Origin: a virus
Virus record (IMG/VR): IMGVR_UViG_3300025151_006410
Coordinates: 1-64,000 of that record
Direction: 5' to 3' (one strand)
Length of the DNA stretch: 64,000 nt
In this document: in pieces, positions 17,001-24,613 of the stretch
Numbering within the stretch: the first letter of the stretch is position 1
How the letters are laid out: each line of letters begins with the position of its first letter
Program-made: the position numbers and the translations under genes
The notes under the pieces: generated by a model
Seen by the model: only the letters and a program-made list of their open reading frames with translations
What the model was told of the DNA's origin: nothing
The model's database searches: none

Positions 17001-18030
17001 AAGCCCTATTGATTACATTGTTTGTTCGTATAAATGTTGCACACTTGGCCATGTCCTTTAATCTTTTTGCACCTATATAGGTACAAGCACTTCTCACACC
17101 ACCTAGTATGTCTTGTATTGTTGGTTCGACAGGACCTCTATCTGGCAAAGATATCAATCTTCCTTCGTTACCACGGTATCCACCTTTTGATTTGTTATGC
17201 ACTTCTCTTGCACGATCCGAACTCATGCCGTAAAATTCTCTTTTTCCATCTACAGCTTTAATTCCTGATTCATCATGCCCAGCCAACATTCCGCCTATCA
17301 TAACCATATGAGCTCCACCGCCCAATGCCTTTGCTATATCTCCAGGATGTACACAGCCACCGTCTGCCATGATATGTCCACCTACTCCATTAGCCGCATC
17401 TGAACATTCTACTATTGCAGAAAACTGCGGAACACCTACACCAGTCATTGTTCTTGTTGTACACACAGAACCTGGCCCTATACCTACTTTGACAATGTCT
17501 GCACCATTTAATATTAATTCTTCTGTCATTTCACCAGTTACAACATTTCCAGTCACAATTACTTTGTCAGGATATTCATTTCTTACCATTTTTACAAAAT
17601 CGACCATGTGTTGATGATATGCATTAGCAACATCAATAGTGATCATTTTAATATCAGGAAAACTTTTGAGAACTGCTTGCATAGTTTTGTAATCTTCAGC
17701 TTCAGCATCAAATACTCTTTTAGTACCAGTACACACTGATACACTTTGTAATCTTAAACCATCACCCACAGCCTGTTTCCATTGATCAATAGTGGTAGTT
17801 TTTGTAATCACAGTCATCATTTTATATTTTTGCAACACTTTTGCCATTTGAAATGTGCCTACCCCATCCATGTTACTTGCGAATATAGGACAAAAATCTA
17901 AAACTTTGTTTGAATTGCGGAAAGAAAACTTGCGTGTCATTTCCACGTCTGCTCTTGATGTTAGCGTGCTTCGTTTTGGCTGTAATAAAACATCCTCAAA
18001 ATTTAATTTTATTTCTTGACTAATTCTCAT
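16981..18030 (-). CDS. guaC: GMP reductase
   Basis: A 349-residue IMPDH/GMPR-family barrel, matching the E. coli GuaC length (about 347). Signatures seen are LNFEDVLLQPKRSTL, the NAD(P)H/phosphate loop VGIGPGSVCTTR with catalytic Cys190, MADGGCVHPGDIAKALGGGA, and the GMPR-type flap RGPVEPTIQDILGGVRSACTY. There is no CBS insert, which favours GMP reductase over IMP dehydrogenase. The reaction is GMP + NADPH to IMP + NH3. A purine-converting enzyme in a deazaguanine operon is unusual: it may steer guanine nucleotides, or shift G toward A in an AT-rich phage. Confidence 0.92.
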   Translation of the reverse strand: MRISQEIKLNFEDVLLQPKRSTLTSRADVEMTRKFSFRNSNKVLDFCPIFASNMDGVGTFQMAKVLQKYKMMTVITKTTTIDQWKQAVGDGLRLQSVSVCTGTKRVFDAEAEDYKTMQAVLKSFPDIKMITIDVANAYHQHMVDFVKMVRNEYPDKVIVTGNVVTGEMTEELILNGADIVKVGIGPGSVCTTRTMTGVGVPQFSAIVECSDAANGVGGHIMADGGCVHPGDIAKALGGGAHMVMIGGMLAGHDESGIKAVDGKREFYGMSSDRAREVHNKSKGGYRGNEGRLISLPDRGPVEPTIQDILGGVRSACTYIGAKRLKDMAKCATFIRTNNVINRAYEQYTK

Positions 18031-18033
18031 ATT

Positions 18034-18381
18034 TTATTCTTTTTCTTCCTTTTCACGTTGTTCACACATATGTTTAACCATACAATATTTTTCCCATATG
18101 TCCTGTAGTGCTGGATATTTTTTTCTTAATTTTACATGTGGCCATTCTTCGCCTTCCCATGCAAACTCATCTGCCATATGCACAGTATATCCCGAAGAAG
18201 CTGTGTCAAAAACTTCTGGTGCTAAATTTACAGTTGTTGTACCATCTAGATCTGTTTGCCATTCTAATCCTTTTAGATCCATCTGTTCTGCCCATTCAGT
18301 TTCGTTTTCTTCCTGTGTTTGTCCTTGCCTCGGCTTTGGCTGTGGCTGACGCAAAGTTAATGTATATTCACCTTTGGGCAC
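18034..18381 (-). CDS. Unknown acidic protein in deazaguanine operon
   Basis: A 115-residue protein with a Pro/Gln-rich linker near the N-terminus and an acidic, aromatic body (ADEFAWEGEEWPHVKLRKKYPAL). No domain recognised. It sits between folE (adjacent, 1-base overlap) and guaC (3 bases apart), so it is certainly co-transcribed with the pathway. Confidence 0.55.
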   Translation of the reverse strand: MPKGEYTLTLRQPQPKPRQGQTQEENETEWAEQMDLKGLEWQTDLDGTTTVNLAPEVFDTASSGYTVHMADEFAWEGEEWPHVKLRKKYPALQDIWEKYCMVKHMCEQREKEEKE

Positions 18382-19058
18382 TAAGCATGGCCTTTCATAG
18401 ACAAACAGATATCATAAAATTCTTGTTTAAGTGCAGGGTCTTCACCAAACCCGCCTAACATTACTGCTGTAGTCATATCTGATTCATGTTCACGTACACC
18501 TCTGTGTGTCATGCAATGATGTTCTGCTTTTACTACCACTGCCACATGTGGAGTCTTTGCAAACTTTACTAATTCATCAGCAATGTGTGTAGTCATTTCT
18601 TCTTGTATTTGTGGACGTTCTGCTATATGATGCACAATTCTATTGAACTTGCTCAAACCAATTACTTCATCCTCTGGAATAATACCTATCCATGCTTTGC
18701 CTACAATGTTTTGAAAATGATGGGCACAAGTTGATCTGATTGATATTGGACCTGATGTGTATAAACTTTTGTATCCCATGTTTGGAAAAGCAGTTATCTT
18801 TGGTTGTTTTTTAAATCTACCACCAAAAATTTCTTGCACATACATTTTTGCCACTCTTCTTGCTGTGTCTTGTGTGTTGTGATCGTTTTCTGTATCAATC
18901 ACAAGACTGTCTAACACATTTTGGAATTTTTCTTCAACTTCTTGTTGCAGTTTTTCTAAGTCACCTTCATACATGAACTCAGAAATGTTATCGTTGGAAT
19001 GAAACCTTCGACCAACACTTTGTATTCTACTTTTGATTATTTCACTAATCTTTTCCAT
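18381..19058 (-). CDS. folE: GTP cyclohydrolase I (FolE)
   Basis: A 225-residue GTP cyclohydrolase I, which opens GTP to 7,8-dihydroneopterin triphosphate, the first step toward 7-deazaguanines. The zinc and catalytic residues are present: STCAHHF (C111, H113, H114) and HCMTHRGV (C182, H185). ARRVAKMY and LGLSK-like IGLSKFNRIV motifs are typical. A GGAGA ribosome-binding site precedes the ATG. First of the three pathway enzymes encoded here (folE, queD-like, queE). Confidence 0.93.
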   Translation of the reverse strand: MEKISEIIKSRIQSVGRRFHSNDNISEFMYEGDLEKLQQEVEEKFQNVLDSLVIDTENDHNTQDTARRVAKMYVQEIFGGRFKKQPKITAFPNMGYKSLYTSGPISIRSTCAHHFQNIVGKAWIGIIPEDEVIGLSKFNRIVHHIAERPQIQEEMTTHIADELVKFAKTPHVAVVVKAEHHCMTHRGVREHESDMTTAVMLGGFGEDPALKQEFYDICLSMKGHA

Positions 19059-19098
19059 ATAGTTTCTCCGATGTTGAGGCAGTGGATTGCCATTGTTA

Positions 19099-20169
19099 TC
19101 ATTTTAGTATACTTTCTAGGATTGCTTTATACAAGTTATTTCCGTGGAAAAATTTTTCATCTAGTGTTTTTTTCTGTTTGTGCATTGGTGTGATGTATGT
19201 GTGATAGTTTTCCATATAGTCTACAATCTTTTCTATTATTTTTGGCTTATATTGTTGATAGGATGTTTGGCTTTTGGTCCACACACTTGGATACTTAAAT
19301 GTATTATCAAACATTTCAAAATAAGATAATCTGTCTGGAACCATTGGAATAGTTTCCAATATTAATCCTTCATAGCCAGATATGCCTAATGTTTCTTGTA
19401 AGTTTGCACTGAATATAAGTTTTGCTTCAGCCAACAAGTTATGATAATCATTTTTGCTCAACTGTTTTTCTTGGCAAACTACAAATTCATATTGTGGCAA
19501 CGCATCTTTTAGATCATAAAATATTTCAGGCTGTTTTTCTGGCGCAAGTCTGTGCGGAAACAATATGAGATTGCGTTTGGTTGTGTTTTTATAGCTTTCG
19601 AGATCTGAATCCATATACTCCATTGGCCATCCTGTTTGGATTGTCTTTGGTTCTTTGTGTAATAAAGTCTCAGGATATAATGCTTCATACAACAGTTTGA
19701 TATGAAAGTCTGTTGCAAAAAAATTATTATCATAGCATTCAAACATTGAACGTTCAGCATTGCGTACCCAGTTCGCACTACCAATTAGTCTACCCAAAAA
19801 GTCCGCAGGATCATAAGAGCCAGCGTGCCATAATCCGCCAATTTTAATATCTACGCCTAACAGCTTGGACATGTATTTTAATTGTATAACAGTTGGGTTC
19901 CATGCGTCAGTGTATAAAAAATAATCTCCATTTTTTATTTGGCCACTGCAAAACATTTCGCCTATTTGTTCTAATTGTTTTGACTTGTAAACATTAGTCC
20001 CGCCAAAGTTTAAAAAAGCACCCGGAGTTGTTGCCTGCGGAGTATCGCCACCAGATACAGTGATTACTTTTTTTCCAGTGTGTTTTTCAAGCTGTTTTGG
20101 CAAATGCTTTTTCCACTGTGCTGTATAGCGTGTTTCTACTGCTTCTATGTCAACAAGGTAAATGGTCAT
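19099..20169 (-). CDS. Glycosyltransferase (GT4/GT-B-like) inside the DNA-modification operon
   Basis: A 356-residue GT-B-type glycosyltransferase. The C-terminal half has FPHRLAPEKQPEIFYDL (donor phosphate-binding loop), FSANLQETLGISGYEGL (the E-x7-E-like acidic motif region) and VPDRLSYFEMF. The N-terminal half is an alpha/beta acceptor domain. It overlaps its upstream neighbour by 4 bp and lies between queD-like and folE, so it may act on the product of this pathway, for example glycosylating a modified base as T4 glucosyltransferases do. That role is inference; a surface-sugar role is also possible. Confidence 0.72.
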   Translation of the reverse strand: MTIYLVDIEAVETRYTAQWKKHLPKQLEKHTGKKVITVSGGDTPQATTPGAFLNFGGTNVYKSKQLEQIGEMFCSGQIKNGDYFLYTDAWNPTVIQLKYMSKLLGVDIKIGGLWHAGSYDPADFLGRLIGSANWVRNAERSMFECYDNNFFATDFHIKLLYEALYPETLLHKEPKTIQTGWPMEYMDSDLESYKNTTKRNLILFPHRLAPEKQPEIFYDLKDALPQYEFVVCQEKQLSKNDYHNLLAEAKLIFSANLQETLGISGYEGLILETIPMVPDRLSYFEMFDNTFKYPSVWTKSQTSYQQYKPKIIEKIVDYMENYHTYITPMHKQKKTLDEKFFHGNNLYKAILESILK

Positions 20170-20468
20170 ATGCTTTTGTGTATTGAATCCTCTACTAATT
20201 TAAATTTCATTGCTAGATAAGTTTTAATTTTTTGATCTTTACATGAAAACACAACTTCGTCACAGCCTGAATCTTCATAGAAAAAATCTTCTCCGTACTT
20301 GTATCCTTTTTGTCCTAGATCGTTTGATACAATGCACCCTGCATCGAAATCAGTATAGTTGCCATTCAAGGCTCCTCCTTCAACAGGATAATAAGATGCT
20401 CTATCAGTGGTGCTTTTTGAATCTATTATCACAGTGTGTTTAAATTTATAAGGCCCTGGATTCGACAT
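20166..20468 (-). CDS. Unknown protein in deazaguanine operon
   Basis: A 100-residue protein, TAATG-coupled to queD-like upstream and ATGA-coupled to the glycosyltransferase downstream. Beta-rich sequence (KHTVIIDSKSTTDRASYYP; FDAGCIVSNDLGQKGYKYG) with three cysteines. No homologue recognised. Its position makes it a candidate accessory protein of the pathway. Confidence 0.5.
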   Translation of the reverse strand: MSNPGPYKFKHTVIIDSKSTTDRASYYPVEGGALNGNYTDFDAGCIVSNDLGQKGYKYGEDFFYEDSGCDEVVFSCKDQKIKTYLAMKFKLVEDSIHKSI

Positions 20469-20830
20469 TAATTAAGTGCTTTCTTTTCATATGTACACAA
20501 ACTACCATTTTCACCATCTTCTGATACTTCAATAGTGATACTGCGATTTGGATATTTGTTTTGTATTTCTTTTGCTAAATCATCTGATATCATTTCACAC
20601 GATTTATAATCTAATTCAAGTGTGCCTTCATACAATCCTTCCATCCATCTTTTGAATTGTATAAATTCAATATCTCTATCATCATGATATACTTCAATCA
20701 TAACTTTGAAATGGAAAATGTGTCTGTGTGGGTATCCTAAAAAACTTACATCTTCTAGTTTAGGATCCTGCAGTGCGGCTGGATATTTGTGAATACCTTC
20801 TTTGCGAAAAGTTACCCAAATGTTTTTCAT
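20468..20830 (-). CDS. queD: QueD/PTPS-like T-fold protein, catalytic Cys not apparent
   Basis: A 120-residue protein with the 6-pyruvoyltetrahydropterin synthase layout: a first zinc His (H14 in EGIHKYP), the HxH pair (H35, H37 in YPHRHIFHF) and a late acidic motif (IEVSEDGENG) where the family has its substrate-binding Glu. QueD makes 6-carboxytetrahydropterin from dihydroneopterin triphosphate. The usual catalytic cysteine a few residues before HxH is missing (VSFLGYPH). Its neighbours folE and queE support the role; the missing Cys leaves a changed mechanism or reaction possible. Confidence 0.65.
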   Translation of the reverse strand: MKNIWVTFRKEGIHKYPAALQDPKLEDVSFLGYPHRHIFHFKVMIEVYHDDRDIEFIQFKRWMEGLYEGTLELDYKSCEMISDDLAKEIQNKYPNRSITIEVSEDGENGSLCTYEKKALN

Positions 20831-21336
20831 AGTGTTTCATCCTTTGTATATTCATTCCATTCTGTAAAATGTTCATCAGTAATCAAATCTCTCACTGACC
20901 AACACCATACACCTGGATTGGTTGCTTTAAAATCTTTGTCATCAATTTTCAATACAATATTACCACGCATGTTCATAATGTTTTCTACTGGCAATGCATA
21001 TACTATTGTAAATTTTTTATTTGTCAAGCATTCTTCGAAGTGTGAAGCATTACTTACTCTTGTGTCAACTGTAACGTAATAATCTAATTTAAGCAGTTTG
21101 TCGATGGTATTAAGTAAAGGTTGGCTTTGTTCATACTCAATGTGTTTGAGTGAATGATTTGCACCTAAATAAATGTGTTTACAGTTATGTTGTATTGCTA
21201 GTTCTTTAATTTTTTCCACCGCCTGATATCCAACCACAAACAAAGTTTTCAACCCGTATGTTGGTGTTTTTTCAACTTCTGTACCAGTAAAGAAAACTAC
21301 GTTATCTTTTACTCCATCTGTATAATCACGTTTCAT
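20827..21336 (-). CDS. Conserved phage protein tied to dpdA/queD, unknown function
   Basis: A 169-residue protein beginning MKRDYTDGVKDNVVFFTGTEVE and containing YGLKTLFVVGYQAVEKI, HIYLGANHSL, YYVTVDTRVSN and NPGVWCWSVRDL. I recognise closely similar proteins next to queD in marine T4-like phages, but no function. Alternating strands and helices suggest an alpha/beta domain, perhaps TIM-barrel-like or QueE-associated. Overlaps queD-like by 4 bp and the coiled-coil gene by 11 bp. Confidence 0.65.
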   Translation of the reverse strand: MKRDYTDGVKDNVVFFTGTEVEKTPTYGLKTLFVVGYQAVEKIKELAIQHNCKHIYLGANHSLKHIEYEQSQPLLNTIDKLLKLDYYVTVDTRVSNASHFEECLTNKKFTIVYALPVENIMNMRGNIVLKIDDKDFKATNPGVWCWSVRDLITDEHFTEWNEYTKDETL

Positions 21337-21538
21337 CTTGCTCTAACCATTTTTCTATTTCTTCATACTCCTCATGAGTAAGCATTTCTTTCATTCTTAA
21401 TTTTATTTTTTTCATTTCTATCAGTTCTGCTTTGTGGTCAAATGATCTGGTAAGTTCACGCTGTGATTCCATTTGTTTTACACGTTTTTTAAGTTTTTTC
21501 AGCTCTTGCTTGAATTCTAACAATTTGTCGTCAGTCAT
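21326..21538 (-). CDS. Small coiled-coil protein
   Basis: A 70-residue, almost entirely helical, charged protein (KQELKKLKKRVKQMESQ; MLTHEEYEEIEKWL). Directly follows dpdA-like with a good GGAGG ribosome-binding site. Possibly a partner subunit; no family recognised. Confidence 0.55.
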   Translation of the reverse strand: MTDDKLLEFKQELKKLKKRVKQMESQRELTRSFDHKAELIEMKKIKLRMKEMLTHEEYEEIEKWLEQDET

Positions 21539-22996
21539 TTACACCTCCTCAAATAGATCAGTAAATTTTGTTTGTGCATTAACAATTCTTTTGCCAGTGT
21601 TGCCTCTTGTACCAATAATGCTATCCCAATATTTAGAATATTCATTTATTACTGCATTGGCTACATCTCTATCGTCAGTGGCAAATATTGCTTCTACTAT
21701 ATCTCTGAACATAATACGATCAAAGGTTTCATTAATTAACATAGCAGGAATCTTACCTTTTTCATATTGCCTGTTTGCTTCTTGTACTGCGTTTATGTGC
21801 ATCCAAACATTGTGCCCCATCATAATTGCATATGAAAAAGAATCCCATGATGTCTTTCCTTCTTTACCAACTTTATTTAGATCACCCGGTGCGTAAATGC
21901 AAATATCTTTTGCAGTAAGATCTTTTGTAATTGGTGAATCTAAGAAACTTACATGCTTGCCTTCTCTTACAAATGCTTCAGCAAATCTTGTACCATCATT
22001 TGCAAAAGATTTGTTATCAATTGACGGCACCATTCTATACACCCATTTGTGTCTATCTTCAGTTTCTAGTTCGCAATAAATCTGTCCATTTGCTGTGGCA
22101 AGGAATGGCGATGCACAATCAAATGTGATTGTAAAATTAGGATTATGATATTTTCTTACTGCTCGTTGTATATCTGTCAGCAGTGTTGCCCATTCAAGTT
22201 TTGATGTTCCTAAAAAGTGCATGAAATCATGCAAGCCTTTTTCTAACAATCCATCAAATCTTAGTGCAACTAATCTTTTCAACACAAGATGTATGTCACA
22301 CATGTTTTGCCCACCCATTGACCAACCGTTAAAGTGTGTGCTAGGATATTGTTTAGGATCACAATATTTTTTCATACGTTCGTACCAATCATCTGCATCC
22401 GTGTGATTTTCGCCTTGAAGCACATTTAAAAATTTACAACTGCCATTCCTGTTCTTCATAAAATATTCATTGTTGATTTCAGTGGCTTTACAGGCTTCTT
22501 CATAGGTCGATATGCCAGTTGCTTGTTGGCCTTTAGGAGAACGAGCCACCCAAGCAGGAATGTCAAGTATCATGCCATAGTCCATCAGTGCATCCATCCA
22601 TTTCAAAACAAGTTCACGTTTTTTTGATGCTTTAGGACAGTTAGGATCTTTCCAATCACCTTCCCACACACCTTTTCCTATTTGGAAGCCGCCTGAATCT
22701 CCTAGCGTCCAAGACGTTGACTTGTCGCGTTGGCGGAACATATCTTCTTTTGGTGAATCTTTAGTTAAATCTAGTTCAGCGTGTCCTGCCGAATACAAAC
22801 ACCACTTATAATTAAACTGTGCTTTTGGATTAAGAAAGTTAAGACTTTCTACACCGTTGACAAAGTTTTTTGGAATACGATTATTATCTACGTATTCCTC
22901 TCTTCTTTGTTTACCAACAAATGTCGCATAGAATCCACTAACTGCTGGAAGGAATACAGCATAATCTTTTTGTTCAGCAGTTAGATCTACGTTCAT
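21539..22996 (-). CDS. dpdA: DpdA-like DNA-guanine transglycosylase (TGT family)
   Basis: A 485-residue tRNA-guanine-transglycosylase-like protein. It keeps the TGT signatures in order: GDSGGFQIGKG (nucleophile/base pocket, D100-Q105), FLNVLQGENHTDADDWYERM (the VQGG-type loop), WSMGGQN (the GLAIGG-like loop) and FLGTSKLEWATLL. It is longer than bacterial Tgt and lacks an obvious zinc site, as for phage DpdA proteins that swap guanine in DNA for a 7-deazaguanine. Neighbouring folE, queD-like and queE genes strongly support that role. TAATG-coupled to clamp gene 45. Confidence 0.82.
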   Translation of the reverse strand: MNVDLTAEQKDYAVFLPAVSGFYATFVGKQRREEYVDNNRIPKNFVNGVESLNFLNPKAQFNYKWCLYSAGHAELDLTKDSPKEDMFRQRDKSTSWTLGDSGGFQIGKGVWEGDWKDPNCPKASKKRELVLKWMDALMDYGMILDIPAWVARSPKGQQATGISTYEEACKATEINNEYFMKNRNGSCKFLNVLQGENHTDADDWYERMKKYCDPKQYPSTHFNGWSMGGQNMCDIHLVLKRLVALRFDGLLEKGLHDFMHFLGTSKLEWATLLTDIQRAVRKYHNPNFTITFDCASPFLATANGQIYCELETEDRHKWVYRMVPSIDNKSFANDGTRFAEAFVREGKHVSFLDSPITKDLTAKDICIYAPGDLNKVGKEGKTSWDSFSYAIMMGHNVWMHINAVQEANRQYEKGKIPAMLINETFDRIMFRDIVEAIFATDDRDVANAVINEYSKYWDSIIGTRGNTGKRIVNAQTKFTDLFEEV

Positions 22997-23733
22997 TATT
23001 TTGTTTGTGCTGGTAAGATATATTGATATTTTCCTATGCCAGAATCAAGTGTGATTTGTGCCGCTCCATCATCTGAGAAAGACATTTCACATTCATTAGA
23101 TTCTGCTAGTTTTAGAATTTGTGTTACTTGTGCAACTGGCCATGACCAAGATTTAGACAATGCTCCTTCAATCCCTTTAACAAAAGTAAACTCGCCTGCA
23201 TGTGATGATGCATCACCAAATTTAAATTTTAGCTCGTCACCATCTGTACTAACTGTAAACACTTGTTCTTCTAGGTTGGCTTGTGCCTGTTGATTCAATC
23301 TAAGTATATCTGGCATGGTTGGCTTTATATTGACGTGCCAATTAACACCACGAAACTTTACTGACTTTAGTTTTTCATTTACAATTTCAGAATTCATAAA
23401 TCTATAATCATTTTTAAAATCTTTTCTTGCATTTTCAAAATGCAAACCAGTTGGCACTACTTCATTGTTACGTTCCTGTGTATTCACTGATATGTTAGCA
23501 CTATCTTTGTATTCAGGAAGTTTAAGCAGTATGTCTAGCTTGCCTAAATTAGGCATTCCAAATGTGCCTTTCATTTCCGGCACTGGGTTTTTGAATTCAG
23601 CTTTTACAACAACTGACTTATCTTCTGCCATAGCATCCATAGTAGTTGCTGTTTCGTCGCCAACAATTTTTACTAGTTCAATAAATCCTAGCGAATGCGT
23701 ATGTTGTACGACATCTTGTAATATATCTTTCAT
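22996..23733 (-). CDS. 45: Sliding clamp (gp45-like)
   Basis: A 245-residue T4 gp45-type processivity clamp (T4 gp45 is 228). The protein is acidic with repeated beta-rich half-domains (VVKAEFKNPVPEMKGTFGM; LDILLKLPEYKD; QVTQILKLAE; GKYQYILPA), typical of this family. The clamp tethers polymerase and, in T4, activates late transcription via gp55/gp33. It heads the dpdA-queE operon, so the modification genes are expressed together with replication. AAGGAG ribosome-binding site. Confidence 0.88.
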   Translation of the reverse strand: MKDILQDVVQHTHSLGFIELVKIVGDETATTMDAMAEDKSVVVKAEFKNPVPEMKGTFGMPNLGKLDILLKLPEYKDSANISVNTQERNNEVVPTGLHFENARKDFKNDYRFMNSEIVNEKLKSVKFRGVNWHVNIKPTMPDILRLNQQAQANLEEQVFTVSTDGDELKFKFGDASSHAGEFTFVKGIEGALSKSWSWPVAQVTQILKLAESNECEMSFSDDGAAQITLDSGIGKYQYILPAQTK

Positions 23734-23754
23734 GCGTGTATCTCCTTAGTCTTT

Positions 23755-23783
23755 ATTATAATTGTAATTAGGTTAAAAGTCAA
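23755..23783 (-). promoter_or_regulatory. Sigma70-type promoter for the clamp/DNA-modification operon
   Basis: Minus strand TTGACT (23778-23783), 17 bp spacer, TATAAT (23755-23760), then AAGGAG and the ATG at 23733. The -35 overlaps the 3' end of the methyltransferase gene. Confidence 0.8.
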
Positions 23784-24613
23784 TATTTCTCTATCTTGGT
23801 TAGATATTTTTTTTGTGTACTAATTTCACCTGGTTTGGACAAATGGAAAAAAGTGTACATTGAATCAACATGGTACACATTTTCATAATTAAGATCAAAT
23901 TGGCTTGCAAAGTCCTTGATTATTTCAGTACTACAGTATGTTCTTTGTTTACCAACAACTGATTTCCACTCATCTTCGTTATCTGCATCGGTAATATGTA
24001 ACAATGCCTCTCCACCTGGTCTTAGTATTTTGCTCAGGTGTTGTATATAATTTCTAACTTGTTCAATTGAAAGATATGGAAAGTAATCAATGCTAAATGT
24101 AAATTTAATTTGGTTATGTGGTACATCATAATCATCTATAATGCCTTCATGATTTAATCTTTTTACTCTAAACATTTGTGGATTACTTGATGGTATCTTG
24201 TTTAACTTCCTCTTTACGTGTGCTAACATTTGATCTAGTGTAAAATTGTTTGTACAAACATAAACTAACGTAGACTTCAAACAGTGTTCTGTGTAATTAG
24301 GTCTTGTTGGTAATAATAAACACCATGGATATTTCCAATCACTTTGTTTTTGCATCCAATCTTTAATAAAGTTTTGTACAGGAAAAGAATGTTCTATGTT
24401 GAGATTTGCAAAAAATTTTTCATCAAACCCAAAAACAACTTGTGCTTTGCCCATGTCGGCTGATGTAAGTTTATGATATTCATCCATTTCATGAATATTT
24501 TTTTTTAGACTGTTGAGTGTGTTTTGTAATTCATCAGATATTTCTTTAAAGCCTTCTATGTTTGCTTGTTCTAATATTTGAATAGCTTTTTTAATTTGGT
24601 GACGTGAAACCAT
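23780..24613 (-). CDS. SAM-dependent methyltransferase-like protein
   Basis: A 277-residue protein with a helical N-terminal part and a class I methyltransferase-like C-terminal half. LVYVCTNNFTLDQM is a plausible motif I/early strand. IKFTFSIDYFPYLSIEQVRNY followed by LSKILRPGGEALLHITDAD is the typical post-IV/motif V 'LRPGGxLLI' arrangement. The substrate is unknown. It replaces regA/62/44 of the T4 order between polymerase and clamp. TAATG-coupled to gene 43. Confidence 0.6.
   Translation of the reverse strand: MVSRHQIKKAIQILEQANIEGFKEISDELQNTLNSLKKNIHEMDEYHKLTSADMGKAQVVFGFDEKFFANLNIEHSFPVQNFIKDWMQKQSDWKYPWCLLLPTRPNYTEHCLKSTLVYVCTNNFTLDQMLAHVKRKLNKIPSSNPQMFRVKRLNHEGIIDDYDVPHNQIKFTFSIDYFPYLSIEQVRNYIQHLSKILRPGGEALLHITDADNEDEWKSVVGKQRTYCSTEIIKDFASQFDLNYENVYHVDSMYTFFHLSKPGEISTQKKYLTKIEKY

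Noticed and set aside
19032-19097. A 21-codon minus-strand ORF (MITMAIHCL...) before folE
   Set aside because: It overlaps the folE start out of frame, has no conserved features, and no overlap signal like the other accepted short ORFs.
23734-23779. A preQ1-type riboswitch in front of the deazaguanine operon
   Set aside because: The leader holds only a promoter and ribosome-binding site; no aptamer-like pairing is visible.
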